The notes under the pieces were generated by a model, which did no database searches, had not been told where the DNA came from, and saw only the letters and a list, made by a program, of their open reading frames with translations. From an uncultured Neisseriaceae bacterium (lineage in GTDB: Bacteria; Pseudomonadota; Gammaproteobacteria; Burkholderiales; UBA11063), in assembly GCA_937952895.1 (NCBI GenBank), contig CALFYC010000197.1, positions 1 through 10,612 of the forward strand: a stretch of DNA of 10,612 nucleotides. The letters are read 5' to 3'. This document shows, one piece after another, positions 1-6,325 of this stretch. Made by a program: the position numbers and the translations under genes. How positions within the stretch are numbered: position 1 is the stretch's first letter; each line of letters opens with the position of its first letter.

Positions 1-818
1 AGCATTAATAACTCTAACAGTTTTTTAATGACCTTGCTTCCATTGAACATAGATTAATCCACTGAATATACCCATAAAATAAGCTGAAGCTCTAACATAA
101 GGCTTATAATAAAATTTGTCCATAAATTAAGGTTGTGGTTTCATTTTTGGATTTGGAATTGGATATCTCCAATCATTAACGACTATCATTACAAAAGCGC
201 AAATAACAGATGCGAGAAATAGACCAAATACAATCAACCAACCTAATTTTTTATTCTTGATATAAGCATAAATTATGAATGGAGTGATTAAGAATAATTG
301 AAAATCGACTGCCAAATACCATCCCTAAATTATAAAAAAATTACCCAGCCAAAACAATAATTCATGCCTGAAGCTCCATGGTCACCAAAATTATCAACGA
401 AAAGCATATTCCAAACAATTCCTCCATTAGCGCATGCGTTTGTAACAATACTATAACTTAACCATATAGGACCATTGCTTAAATAAGGAGCTATTTTCCA
501 ATATATCAAAATAGCGAGCATATAAGTAGGCCATATTCGGATAAATCGATGGAGTACGCAGAAACCATAAAACTTTGGAAAGCTCCTTGCTTTCTGCATT
601 TGATCAATTAAGCCTATTGTTATAAGAAATCCACCTATCCAAAAAAATGTGTCGACTGCAAAGTAAGCAGCAGGTACTAAAGTAGGAATCCCTGGAGTTG
701 TCAATATGTTAAGAGTTTCCATCCAATTTTTAATATTCATAAATCTGAACCACATGTCATGTCCAAATACAATCCAAAAAATAGATAATACTCTCATTCC
801 GTTTAAGAATAATAAATT
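1..818 (-). pseudogene. Decayed acyltransferase-3 / NRF-6-like membrane protein, cut by window edge
   Basis: Remnant of an integral-membrane acyltransferase of the acyltransferase-3 family, resembling the 'nose resistant to fluoxetine' (NRF-6) branch. Seen: the piece at 330-818 reads FLNGMRVLSIFWIVFGH (with the family histidine), a membrane stretch ending GGFLITIGL, then LHRFIRIWPTYMLAIL, and ends CFGWVIFL at a stop. The next piece (129-321, shifted frame) resumes WYLAVDFQLFLITPF and hydrophobic segments. Reading on past a TAA at 127-129 gives FYYKPYVRASAYFMGIFSG, again family-like, until a second in-frame TAA at 25-27. Removing the 20 bases at 322-341 would join GWV to WYLA, the pattern the family shows. 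The 5' end is also poor: TAG at 819-821 sits just before the homology and ATG 797 has no good ribosome site. Two independent short proteins are very unlikely. The gene would continue left of the window. Substrate is unknown. Confidence 0.8.
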
Positions 819-824
819 CTAATT

Positions 825-2183
825 TTATGATGTTTTTGGAACTGTAATTATTTTTAAAAAATTATTATCAATATCACCAGCCAAATATTTAAGTTGTAGT
901 CTATACATTAAATATTGATAACGTGCATAATTATAGTTTTGAATTACTGTTGCATAATTTTTTTCTGAATTTACTAAGTCAACACTATTACGAATTCCAA
1001 CTTGATAACCCAAACGATCTGAATCTAATTTAACTTTAGCCGATTTCAGTGCTTGGGTTTGAGCATTAACTAAACTCACCCCATTTTGCACTTGCCAAAA
1101 TGCATTACGAATATTTTGATCAGTTTGGCGTTCAATTGATAATAATTGATTTTTCGCAGCTTCATAATTGCCAATTGCTTGTCTTACTTGTGAGCTTACA
1201 CCACCACCAGAATAGATCGGAATATTTAAATTTAACCCAACTTGTGCCGCAGTATAAGAGGATAAAAGTGATCCAGGCGTATTCGCACTTTGATTAACCA
1301 CCTGTTGATCAGCACTTGTTGCATCAATACCTGTTGGACCTTGATAGTTATAACCACCCATCAGATTTAACGTTGGTAAATGACCAGATTTAGCAATATT
1401 AATATCCTCATATGCCATACTTAATTGTTCATTTGCAATTTTAATATTTAAATTATTCATCTTAGCCATATTTGCCCACTCTTCTACAGAATTTGGAATA
1501 GGATAAGCTAGCGCCATATTATCAATCACAGGTTGAATCAAATCTGGATTTAAACCAGTTAAATTTCTAAAAATATTTTTTTTATTTATCAAATCATTAA
1601 TAGCACCAATTTCCTGTGCCGATGCTGTATCATAACCAGATTTTGCATCATTAACATCAGCAATTGTAACAGTCCCAACATCGAATGATTTTTTAGCTTG
1701 AGCCATTTGCTTTTCTAAGGCATTTTTCGTTAGCCGAATTGCATTGACAACATCATTAGCATATAAAACATCAAAATATGCTTGAGCAACATTTACAATT
1801 AATTGTTGTTTAGCATTAATTAGTTGTAAATCAGCTAATTGAGTAGCATATTTTGATTTAGTAAAATTAGAAAATTTACTAAAATCAAATACCACTTGGC
1901 TTAAATTTGCTGCAGCTGTTGGTTGGTGATAATAAATTGCCAACCCCGAAGTATTAATATAGTTTTCAGCAACTCCAGCCGTACCGGTAATTTGAGGTAG
2001 CAATTGCGATCTACCTTGAACCTGATATTCTTGACCAGCTTGATTTTTAGCAATTGCAGTTAAATAATCCGCATTATAGCTGATTGAACTTTGATAGGTA
2101 TCTTCCAGATCGACAGCATTAGCGTATCCAACCAGGCAATAAAAGACTAAATATACAAAATATCTTGTCCAAAATCTATTCAT
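825..2183 (-). CDS. tolC: TolC-family outer-membrane efflux/type I secretion channel
   Basis: Outer-membrane channel subunit; family members form a trimeric beta-barrel with a long periplasmic alpha-helical tunnel that joins inner-membrane pumps through an adaptor. Seen from ATG 2183 (452 aa, normal for the family): a signal peptide at residues 1-23 ending in ANA, then SISYNADYLTAIAKNQAGQ and GRSQLLPQITG, the usual first outer-membrane-efflux repeat. A second repeat starts near WANMAKMNNLNIKIANEQL and SGHLPTLNLMGGYNYQG, and the end has GYQVGIRNSVDLVNSEKNY followed by YLMYRLQLKYLAG. A longer reading from TTG 2198 adds five residues, but ATG 2183 has GGA about 10 bases upstream and puts the positive residues at the head of the signal peptide. 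It has its own promoter at 2219-2227. No adaptor or pump gene adjoins it; the transporter at 6326-7747 is a possible but unproven partner. The symbol is given at family level. Confidence 0.93.
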   Translation of the reverse strand: MNRFWTRYFVYLVFYCLVGYANAVDLEDTYQSSISYNADYLTAIAKNQAGQEYQVQGRSQLLPQITGTAGVAENYINTSGLAIYYHQPTAAANLSQVVFDFSKFSNFTKSKYATQLADLQLINAKQQLIVNVAQAYFDVLYANDVVNAIRLTKNALEKQMAQAKKSFDVGTVTIADVNDAKSGYDTASAQEIGAINDLINKKNIFRNLTGLNPDLIQPVIDNMALAYPIPNSVEEWANMAKMNNLNIKIANEQLSMAYEDINIAKSGHLPTLNLMGGYNYQGPTGIDATSADQQVVNQSANTPGSLLSSYTAAQVGLNLNIPIYSGGGVSSQVRQAIGNYEAAKNQLLSIERQTDQNIRNAFWQVQNGVSLVNAQTQALKSAKVKLDSDRLGYQVGIRNSVDLVNSEKNYATVIQNYNYARYQYLMYRLQLKYLAGDIDNNFLKIITVPKTS

Positions 2184-2218
2184 TAAAGTATATTCCAATT
2201 GACAATTATATAGCCAAT

Positions 2219-2227
2219 ATTATATCA
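2219..2227 (-). promoter_or_regulatory. Extended -10 promoter of the tolC-type gene
   Basis: The minus strand reads TGATATAAT, a full extended -10 (TGn plus consensus TATAAT), about 36 bases upstream of ATG 2183. The -35 region is weak (TTGGGA lies only 14 bases upstream), which extended -10 promoters tolerate. The expected start near 2212 gives a leader of roughly 30 bases, favouring ATG 2183 over TTG 2198. Confidence 0.6.
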
Positions 2228-2266
2228 AAATTCATGCTTCCCAATTAGATAGAATGAGATAAATTT

Positions 2267-2278
2267 GTATAGCTATAC
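2267..2278. promoter_or_regulatory. 12-base perfect palindrome upstream of the tolC promoter
   Basis: GTATAGCTATAC is a perfect palindrome with no loop, so it suits a dimeric regulator better than an RNA hairpin. It lies about 55-65 bases before the predicted tolC transcription start and just past the stop of the RNase E/G-like gene. A site of this length in AT-rich DNA could be chance; no cognate regulator is visible. Confidence 0.2.
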
Positions 2279-2289
2279 GAATAGTCGGC

Positions 2290-3345
2290 TTATTTGTTGC
2301 GAATTAATTCGAAAATCCCAGCATTAGAAAACCCCAAAGTTTTAGAATGACGCCAATCATCTTGAAGTAACTGAGTGATTTTTTCCGTGAGTTTTAACTG
2401 TTGAGTAGCTGACATATTTTTAATAAAATCAATTAATATTATTCCAGTTAAATCGCGTAATTTAATGTGCCACACGATTGTATCAATCGCCAAATAATTA
2501 ATTTTATAAAAATCTAATTGTTTATTATAGCCATTAACATCAATTAAATTAATCCCGGATAACTGATGAATTTCAAGTTTAAAGCTCTCATTTTGAATAT
2601 CTTTTTCCAGTATTTGATTTTTGATAGTTGTAATATCCACAACATATTCTGGATGGTATATGATTGGTTTTAATTTCCATAGAGAAGTATATTTCCCAAT
2701 TAGAGTAAACACTTCTTTATTATTAGTAACTATTTCTATTGAACCACTATTTGCAAGATTACGTAATAACTGAAGGTATTTAGGTGTTCCTGCTAATAAC
2801 TTCATGGGAAATAATACTTTTAGATTTTTTTCTGTTAATTGTTCAAACTTATTGATTAAATCTTTAATTTCATCTTCAACAAAATTTAACTCTTCAAGAT
2901 CATTTACAATTGATCTAAAAATCATGCCATAGTTTGAATATTTGCGAACCATCTCTTCTAGACGATCTTTATTATTTATTGTTTTTGCAAAGATTGGATT
3001 TTTAAATTTTTTAGTTAAAATCACATAACGACCAACTAGTTTAATATCTTGGGTAAATTTGGGTTGTTTATTCTTATCTCCAGACCAAGTCATTTGCAAT
3101 ATAACCTTACTCCCCTCTTGCACACGACTTTGTAATCCAAGATTTACAATACCAAACTTATTTTCTGCATATTCAATAAAGCCTAATTTAGTATGATAAT
3201 TAATTGAATTCAATTTGGTTGCATAGATTGCTTCTATGTCATCATTTTCATCAACTAAAAAATATTCTAATTTAGCAGTTTTATCATAGATTAGGCTATA
3301 AGTACATTGCTCTAAATGATAAATTACCATCCTTCGATGTAACAT
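2290..3345 (-). CDS. Short, divergent RNase E/G-family protein
   Basis: Probable endoribonuclease of the RNase E/G family or a derivative of one; family members cut single-stranded AU-rich RNA. At 351 aa it is much shorter than RNase G (about 490 aa). Seen in order: a degraded S1-like region near residues 36-85 (IYATKLNSINYHTKLGFIEY aligns with IYKGRV...QAAFVD of the family); DIKLVGRYVILT at 100-111, matching the ITLPGRYLV segment; a middle part too divergent to read by eye; GINLIDVNG at 264-272 and KLRDLTGIILIDFIKN at 295-310. The last two hold D269, N271 and D306, matching the metal-binding D303, N305 and D346 of E. coli RNase E. The protein ends at SNAGIFELIRNK, where the family has SRFGLLEMTR, so the Zn-link cysteines and later parts are absent. 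It follows the epimerase gene by 2 bases, suggesting coupled translation. ATG 3330 is an alternative start, but AAGG touches it, too close to act as its ribosome site. Confidence 0.75.
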   Translation of the reverse strand: MLHRRMVIYHLEQCTYSLIYDKTAKLEYFLVDENDDIEAIYATKLNSINYHTKLGFIEYAENKFGIVNLGLQSRVQEGSKVILQMTWSGDKNKQPKFTQDIKLVGRYVILTKKFKNPIFAKTINNKDRLEEMVRKYSNYGMIFRSIVNDLEELNFVEDEIKDLINKFEQLTEKNLKVLFPMKLLAGTPKYLQLLRNLANSGSIEIVTNNKEVFTLIGKYTSLWKLKPIIYHPEYVVDITTIKNQILEKDIQNESFKLEIHQLSGINLIDVNGYNKQLDFYKINYLAIDTIVWHIKLRDLTGIILIDFIKNMSATQQLKLTEKITQLLQDDWRHSKTLGFSNAGIFELIRNK

Positions 3346-3347
3346 AT

Positions 3348-4259
3348 TTAAAATTCTTTTTTATTAATTGCGCTTATGCAGTCATTAATATTTCCATACT
3401 TAAAATCAAATTCTATACCAGACAATCTTGCTGGTTTTACTCTTTGACCTTGTAGTAATAACTCTTGCCCCATTTGACCAAACATAATTTTAATTATCCA
3501 TTTGGGTAAATTAAACCTTAACTTTGGATTAAAAATATCAGAAATTTTTTGAATTAAATCATGATAACAAATCAAATCTGGAGATACCAAATTAAATACG
3601 CCATTTAAGTTATCATTCAACATAATTTGCTCTAATGCATGTAATAGATCAACTAAACTAATCCAACTAAATGGCCAATCTCCATCACCAATCCCTACAC
3701 CTACACCAAATTTAAACGGCATAAGAATCTTTTGTAACGCACCGCCAAAAGCTGATAGCACCACACCAAATCTCGTAATTGCTAGATTTCCTTTATATTT
3801 TAAAGCCTCTAACTCCCAAGACTTCGTTATTTCTTCAGAAAAGCTATTAAAATATTTAAAATTAAGAGGTGATGTTTCATCATAAATTACATTATCACAA
3901 GGATAAATCCCAACTGCACTCGCATTAATTAATTTAGCATTATGGTTTATAGTGTTTAAGGCATTAACTAATATTTGGGTTGATTGAATTCTACTTGTAA
4001 TAATTTCTTTTTTACGCAAATTATTCCAGTGCTTATCCCCAATATTGGCTCCAGCTAAATTAAGTACAATATCAACACAATCTAAGATTTTAGGGGAATA
4101 AACTAAATCATTCCAACTATAGCTATTAGAAAAATTTTGTCGCTCTTGTGAAATTAAAATAAATTGATATTTATCTTTAAAATAATGAATAAATGATTTA
4201 GCAATAAAACCATTAGCTCCAGTTATACAAATACTTTTTTTATTCAGAACATCTTTCAT
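3348..4259 (-). CDS. TIGR01777/YfcH-type NAD(P)-dependent SDR epimerase-like protein
   Basis: Cytoplasmic extended short-chain dehydrogenase/reductase of the TIGR01777 family (E. coli YfcH, human SDR39U1), whose physiological substrate is not established. Seen in 303 aa, the usual length: nucleotide-binding GANGFIA at 14-20, LAGANIGDKHW at 68-78 (a family hallmark), NASAVGIYP at 112-120 containing the SDR serine/tyrosine region, TRFGVVLSAFGGAL at 162-175, FSWISLVDLLHAL at 197-209, and the C-terminal block GQELLLQGQRVKPARL at 264-279. Start ATG 4259 has GGAT about 10 bases upstream. It is the first gene of a two-gene unit with the RNase E/G-like gene 2 bases downstream. A weak promoter candidate lies at 4308-4337. 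Family assignment is firm; the reaction is unknown. Confidence 0.92.
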   Translation of the reverse strand: MKDVLNKKSICITGANGFIAKSFIHYFKDKYQFILISQERQNFSNSYSWNDLVYSPKILDCVDIVLNLAGANIGDKHWNNLRKKEIITSRIQSTQILVNALNTINHNAKLINASAVGIYPCDNVIYDETSPLNFKYFNSFSEEITKSWELEALKYKGNLAITRFGVVLSAFGGALQKILMPFKFGVGVGIGDGDWPFSWISLVDLLHALEQIMLNDNLNGVFNLVSPDLICYHDLIQKISDIFNPKLRFNLPKWIIKIMFGQMGQELLLQGQRVKPARLSGIEFDFKYGNINDCISAINKKEF

Positions 4260-4307
4260 TTGATCTATCCGTTAATTGGTAAAATAAACTGCAAATTAGC
4301 TAGTGAT

Positions 4308-4337
4308 ATTCTACCATTAATTGATATAGCATCGTAA
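4308..4337 (-). promoter_or_regulatory. Candidate sigma70 promoter of the epimerase gene
   Basis: On the minus strand TTACGA (4332-4337) and TAGAAT (4308-4313) are 18 bases apart. The -10 matches five of six consensus bases, the -35 only about half. It lies about 50 bases upstream of ATG 4259. In DNA this AT-rich such matches are common, so this is tentative. Confidence 0.3.
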
Positions 4338-4384
4338 TAAAGCTTTAAAAGTTAATTTAATAAATTCAGAGGTTTAAACTATAG

Positions 4385-4591
4385 ATGTATAATTACTTAG
4401 ACAAACCTGACATAAATGGGTCGTTAAAATTTGCCGTATATTTGCTAAAATTACTGGTCCATTTCCTGGTATCTATAGTAAAAAACATCTTATTATATTT
4501 AAAATTTGAACTAAATAACCCGTATTTATTACGAGTATTATTAATTAAACTATCCAATTACAATTACGTTCTCTATGAAAGAATAATTTAA
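4385..4591 (+). CDS. Doubtful 68-aa hydrophobic small protein
   Basis: The frame encodes a 68-residue peptide with one long hydrophobic, partly basic stretch (about residues 15-42, rich in L, V, I and K) that could be a membrane helix or amphipathic segment. I recognise no family. AGAGG at 4368-4372 precedes ATG 4385 by 12 bases, longer than ideal. In DNA rich in A and T, chance frames of this length with Leu/Ile/Lys/Asn/Tyr-rich content are common, so this may be no gene at all. Confidence 0.2.
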   Translation: MYNYLDKPDINGSLKFAVYLLKLLVHFLVSIVKNILLYLKFELNNPYLLRVLLIKLSNYNYVLYERII

Positions 4592-4621
4592 GTAGCTAGG
4601 CTTAGAATTTCATAGATTATG

Positions 4622-4627
4622 TATAAT
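4622..4627 (+). promoter_or_regulatory. Candidate -10 box of the aldo/keto reductase gene
   Basis: A perfect TATAAT lies 20 bases before ATG 4648, with TG directly before it (one base closer than a true extended -10). CTTAGA at 4601-4606 is a poor -35 with 15-base spacing. A start near 4634 would leave a very short leader that still includes the GGAG ribosome site at 4638-4641. Confidence 0.4.
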
Positions 4628-4647
4628 TTCAATATTTGGAGATATAA

Positions 4648-5673
4648 ATGATATATAAGTCTTTAGGTGTAAGGGGTCCTCAAGTATCAGCTATAGGTTT
4701 AGGTTGTATGGGTTTATCTGGTCATTACGAGCAAGATTTATCAGATAATGAATCCATAAAACTGATACAAAAAGCTTTTGAACTTGGTATAACTTTTTTT
4801 GACACTGCAGATATATATGGTGCAGGTCATAATGAAAAACTTCTTGGAAATGCATTTAAAAGTATTTTAAATGAAAATCGTAATCAAGTTGTAATTGCTA
4901 CAAAATGTGGTCTTGATCCACAAGATTTTAGTGTGAATTTGGATTATAAATATATTATTGAGGCTTGTACAAATTCTTTAGCAAGATTAAATATAGATTA
5001 TATTGACTTATATTACCTACATCGCACCTCAAGCGATCTTGGCAAATTTAAAAGAGCGTTAGATGCATTAACTAAATTATTAGAAAATAATTTAATCAGA
5101 TATATTGGACTATCTGAAGCAAGTGTAGATACGATTAATTTCACATATGAATATTTTGATAAATTAGACCTTTTAAATCATTTTATTGCAGTTCAAAGTG
5201 AATTTAGTTTATTTACTCAGAACGTAAAATATAATGAAGTATTAAGAACTTGTAATGAACTTGGTTTAGCCTTCGTCGCATATAGCCCATTATCACGTGC
5301 TCTACTTTCTACTAAAGAAAAAATGCATTCAGATTTCGCCTTCCAAGATGGTGATTTCCGTGGTTTATTACCGCGTTTTCAAGGGGATAATTTTAAAGCA
5401 AATTTAGAAATTCGCGATTCCCTAGAACGAATTGCAATAAATAAAAATTGTTCTGTCCCACAACTAGCTCTAAGCTGGCTCATTGCACAAGAAGGTTCAA
5501 TCTTTCCAATTCCTGGCACTCGAAAAATAACTAATCTAATAAACAATATTAACACTTTATCAGTAAAATTAAATCAAGAGGATCTTGAACAAATTAATAA
5601 AATTATGGAACAACAAGTAATGGGGCAACGTTATACAGAGGAAATGGTTCAAAAACAAGGGATTATCGAATAA
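4648..5673 (+). CDS. Aldo/keto reductase, AKR13 (YakC)-like
   Basis: Cytoplasmic NADPH-dependent reductase of aldehydes and ketones with the (beta/alpha)8 AKR fold. Seen in 341 aa, normal length: N-terminal LGVRGPQVSAIGLGCMGLSG, then the full catalytic tetrad D52, Y57 (FDTADIYGAG), K86 (ATKCGLD) and H125 (DLYYLHR). YIGLSEAS at 152-159, AVQSEFSLF at 181-189 and AYSPLSRALL at 211-220 follow, and the cofactor-phosphate region is PGTRKITNL at 289-297. The HRTSSD and GLSE motifs and the length favour the AKR13 group over AKR5. The start is well supported by GGAG seven bases upstream of the ATG. It is a single-gene unit converging on the efflux repressor gene with an 11-base gap. The natural substrate cannot be read from sequence; a role in carbonyl detoxification beside an efflux pump is only a guess. 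Confidence 0.94.
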   Translation: MIYKSLGVRGPQVSAIGLGCMGLSGHYEQDLSDNESIKLIQKAFELGITFFDTADIYGAGHNEKLLGNAFKSILNENRNQVVIATKCGLDPQDFSVNLDYKYIIEACTNSLARLNIDYIDLYYLHRTSSDLGKFKRALDALTKLLENNLIRYIGLSEASVDTINFTYEYFDKLDLLNHFIAVQSEFSLFTQNVKYNEVLRTCNELGLAFVAYSPLSRALLSTKEKMHSDFAFQDGDFRGLLPRFQGDNFKANLEIRDSLERIAINKNCSVPQLALSWLIAQEGSIFPIPGTRKITNLINNINTLSVKLNQEDLEQINKIMEQQVMGQRYTEEMVQKQGIIE

Positions 5674-5684
5674 ATATTATGAGT

Positions 5685-6296
5685 CTATTTATATCGTAAA
5701 TTAATATGAGTTGTAATTAGACTTTTAAAATTTGTATTTTCCGTATATCCTGAAATTAAAATAAGACGAATCATTCCAGTTAGAAACGAATAAGTATCTA
5801 TGGCTAATTCTTTTGTAGAAAAGTCTTCTCTTATTAACTTTTTCTTTCGTGCATTATCATAAACTGCAGTAAAAAGTTCAATATGTTCATTATTACAAAA
5901 GATCATCTTATCTAATATTGCCTTATAGCTTTCTATGTACTCACACTTACAATTTAGGATTGCAAATGATTGATAAATTTCTTCATTATTAAGAATTTCA
6001 AAAATAATCTTTTCTAAATATATTTTTAATTGCTCAAGTGGTTCCTTCACTTGAGCAATAGTTAATTCGTAAAAAAGTTTTTCCTTGATCATTAGCGTTA
6101 CATATTCACCAATTGCATATAAAATTTCATTTTTATTACTGAAGTGCCAGTATATCGCACCTCTCGTCATATTTGCCGATACTGCAATTTGCTCTAATGT
6201 TGTATTATGAACACCATTTTTGGAAAATAATAATAATGCAGCTTTAATAATTGCATTGTATGTTTGCTGTGCCTCAACTTTCGTACGACGTGCCAT
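5685..6296 (-). CDS. TetR-family (AcrR/TtgR, MAATS-type) repressor of the adjacent efflux gene
   Basis: Dimeric DNA-binding repressor released by binding small hydrophobic ligands. Seen in 203 aa: MARRTKVEAQQTYNAIIKAA, the typical AcrR/TtgR/MtrR opening; a helix-turn-helix at about 32-51 (TTLEQIAVSANMTRGAIYWH) with FSNKNEIL after it; and an alpha-helical ligand domain matching the MAATS-type C-terminal region (SFAILNCKCEYIE near 110-122, then YSFLTGMIRLIL near 169-180). C116 and C118 sit close together, but redox sensing is not implied by that alone. ATG 6296 has AAAGG about 10 bases upstream. The gene lies 29 bases downstream of the DHA2 transporter gene on the same strand, so both are probably one transcript, and the AcrR-like operator in front of the transporter is its likely target, giving autoregulation. 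Confidence 0.93.
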   Translation of the reverse strand: MARRTKVEAQQTYNAIIKAALLLFSKNGVHNTTLEQIAVSANMTRGAIYWHFSNKNEILYAIGEYVTLMIKEKLFYELTIAQVKEPLEQLKIYLEKIIFEILNNEEIYQSFAILNCKCEYIESYKAILDKMIFCNNEHIELFTAVYDNARKKKLIREDFSTKELAIDTYSFLTGMIRLILISGYTENTNFKSLITTHINLRYK

Positions 6297-6325
6297 TTAC
6301 CAACCTTTAAAACCATATTATATAT

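Larger units (their letters stand above)
4260..4647. other. 388-base divergent intergenic region
   Basis: This gap separates the leftward epimerase gene from the rightward aldo/keto reductase gene. It is very AT-rich. I see one promoter candidate facing each gene and a doubtful 68-codon frame. I see no RNA gene, strong hairpin or recognisable riboswitch, and no copy of the AcrR-like palindrome found at 7779-7804. Confidence 0.6.

Noticed and set aside
322..341. Programmed frameshift at the A-run (334-340) in the acyltransferase remnant
   Set aside because: A slip cannot remove the needed 20 bases, and further in-frame stops occur downstream; decay explains it better.
803..820. Hairpin AGAAT/ATTCT just after the tolC stop, considered as its terminator
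   Set aside because: Only five A/T-rich pairs and no T-tract; it also lies in sequence that is still acyltransferase-like.
1100..1297. Plus-strand open frame inside the tolC-type gene
   Set aside because: Shadow of the well-supported tolC reading frame on the opposite strand.
2219..2240. Second AcrR-like site near the tolC promoter, because of the shared GCATGAAT string
   Set aside because: Only one partial half-site matches and there is no inverted partner.
5670..5695. Possible bidirectional terminator between the aldo/keto reductase and TetR genes (ATAAATA with TATTTAT)
   Set aside because: The seven-pair stem is entirely A/T with a nine-base loop and no T-run; too weak to call a terminator.
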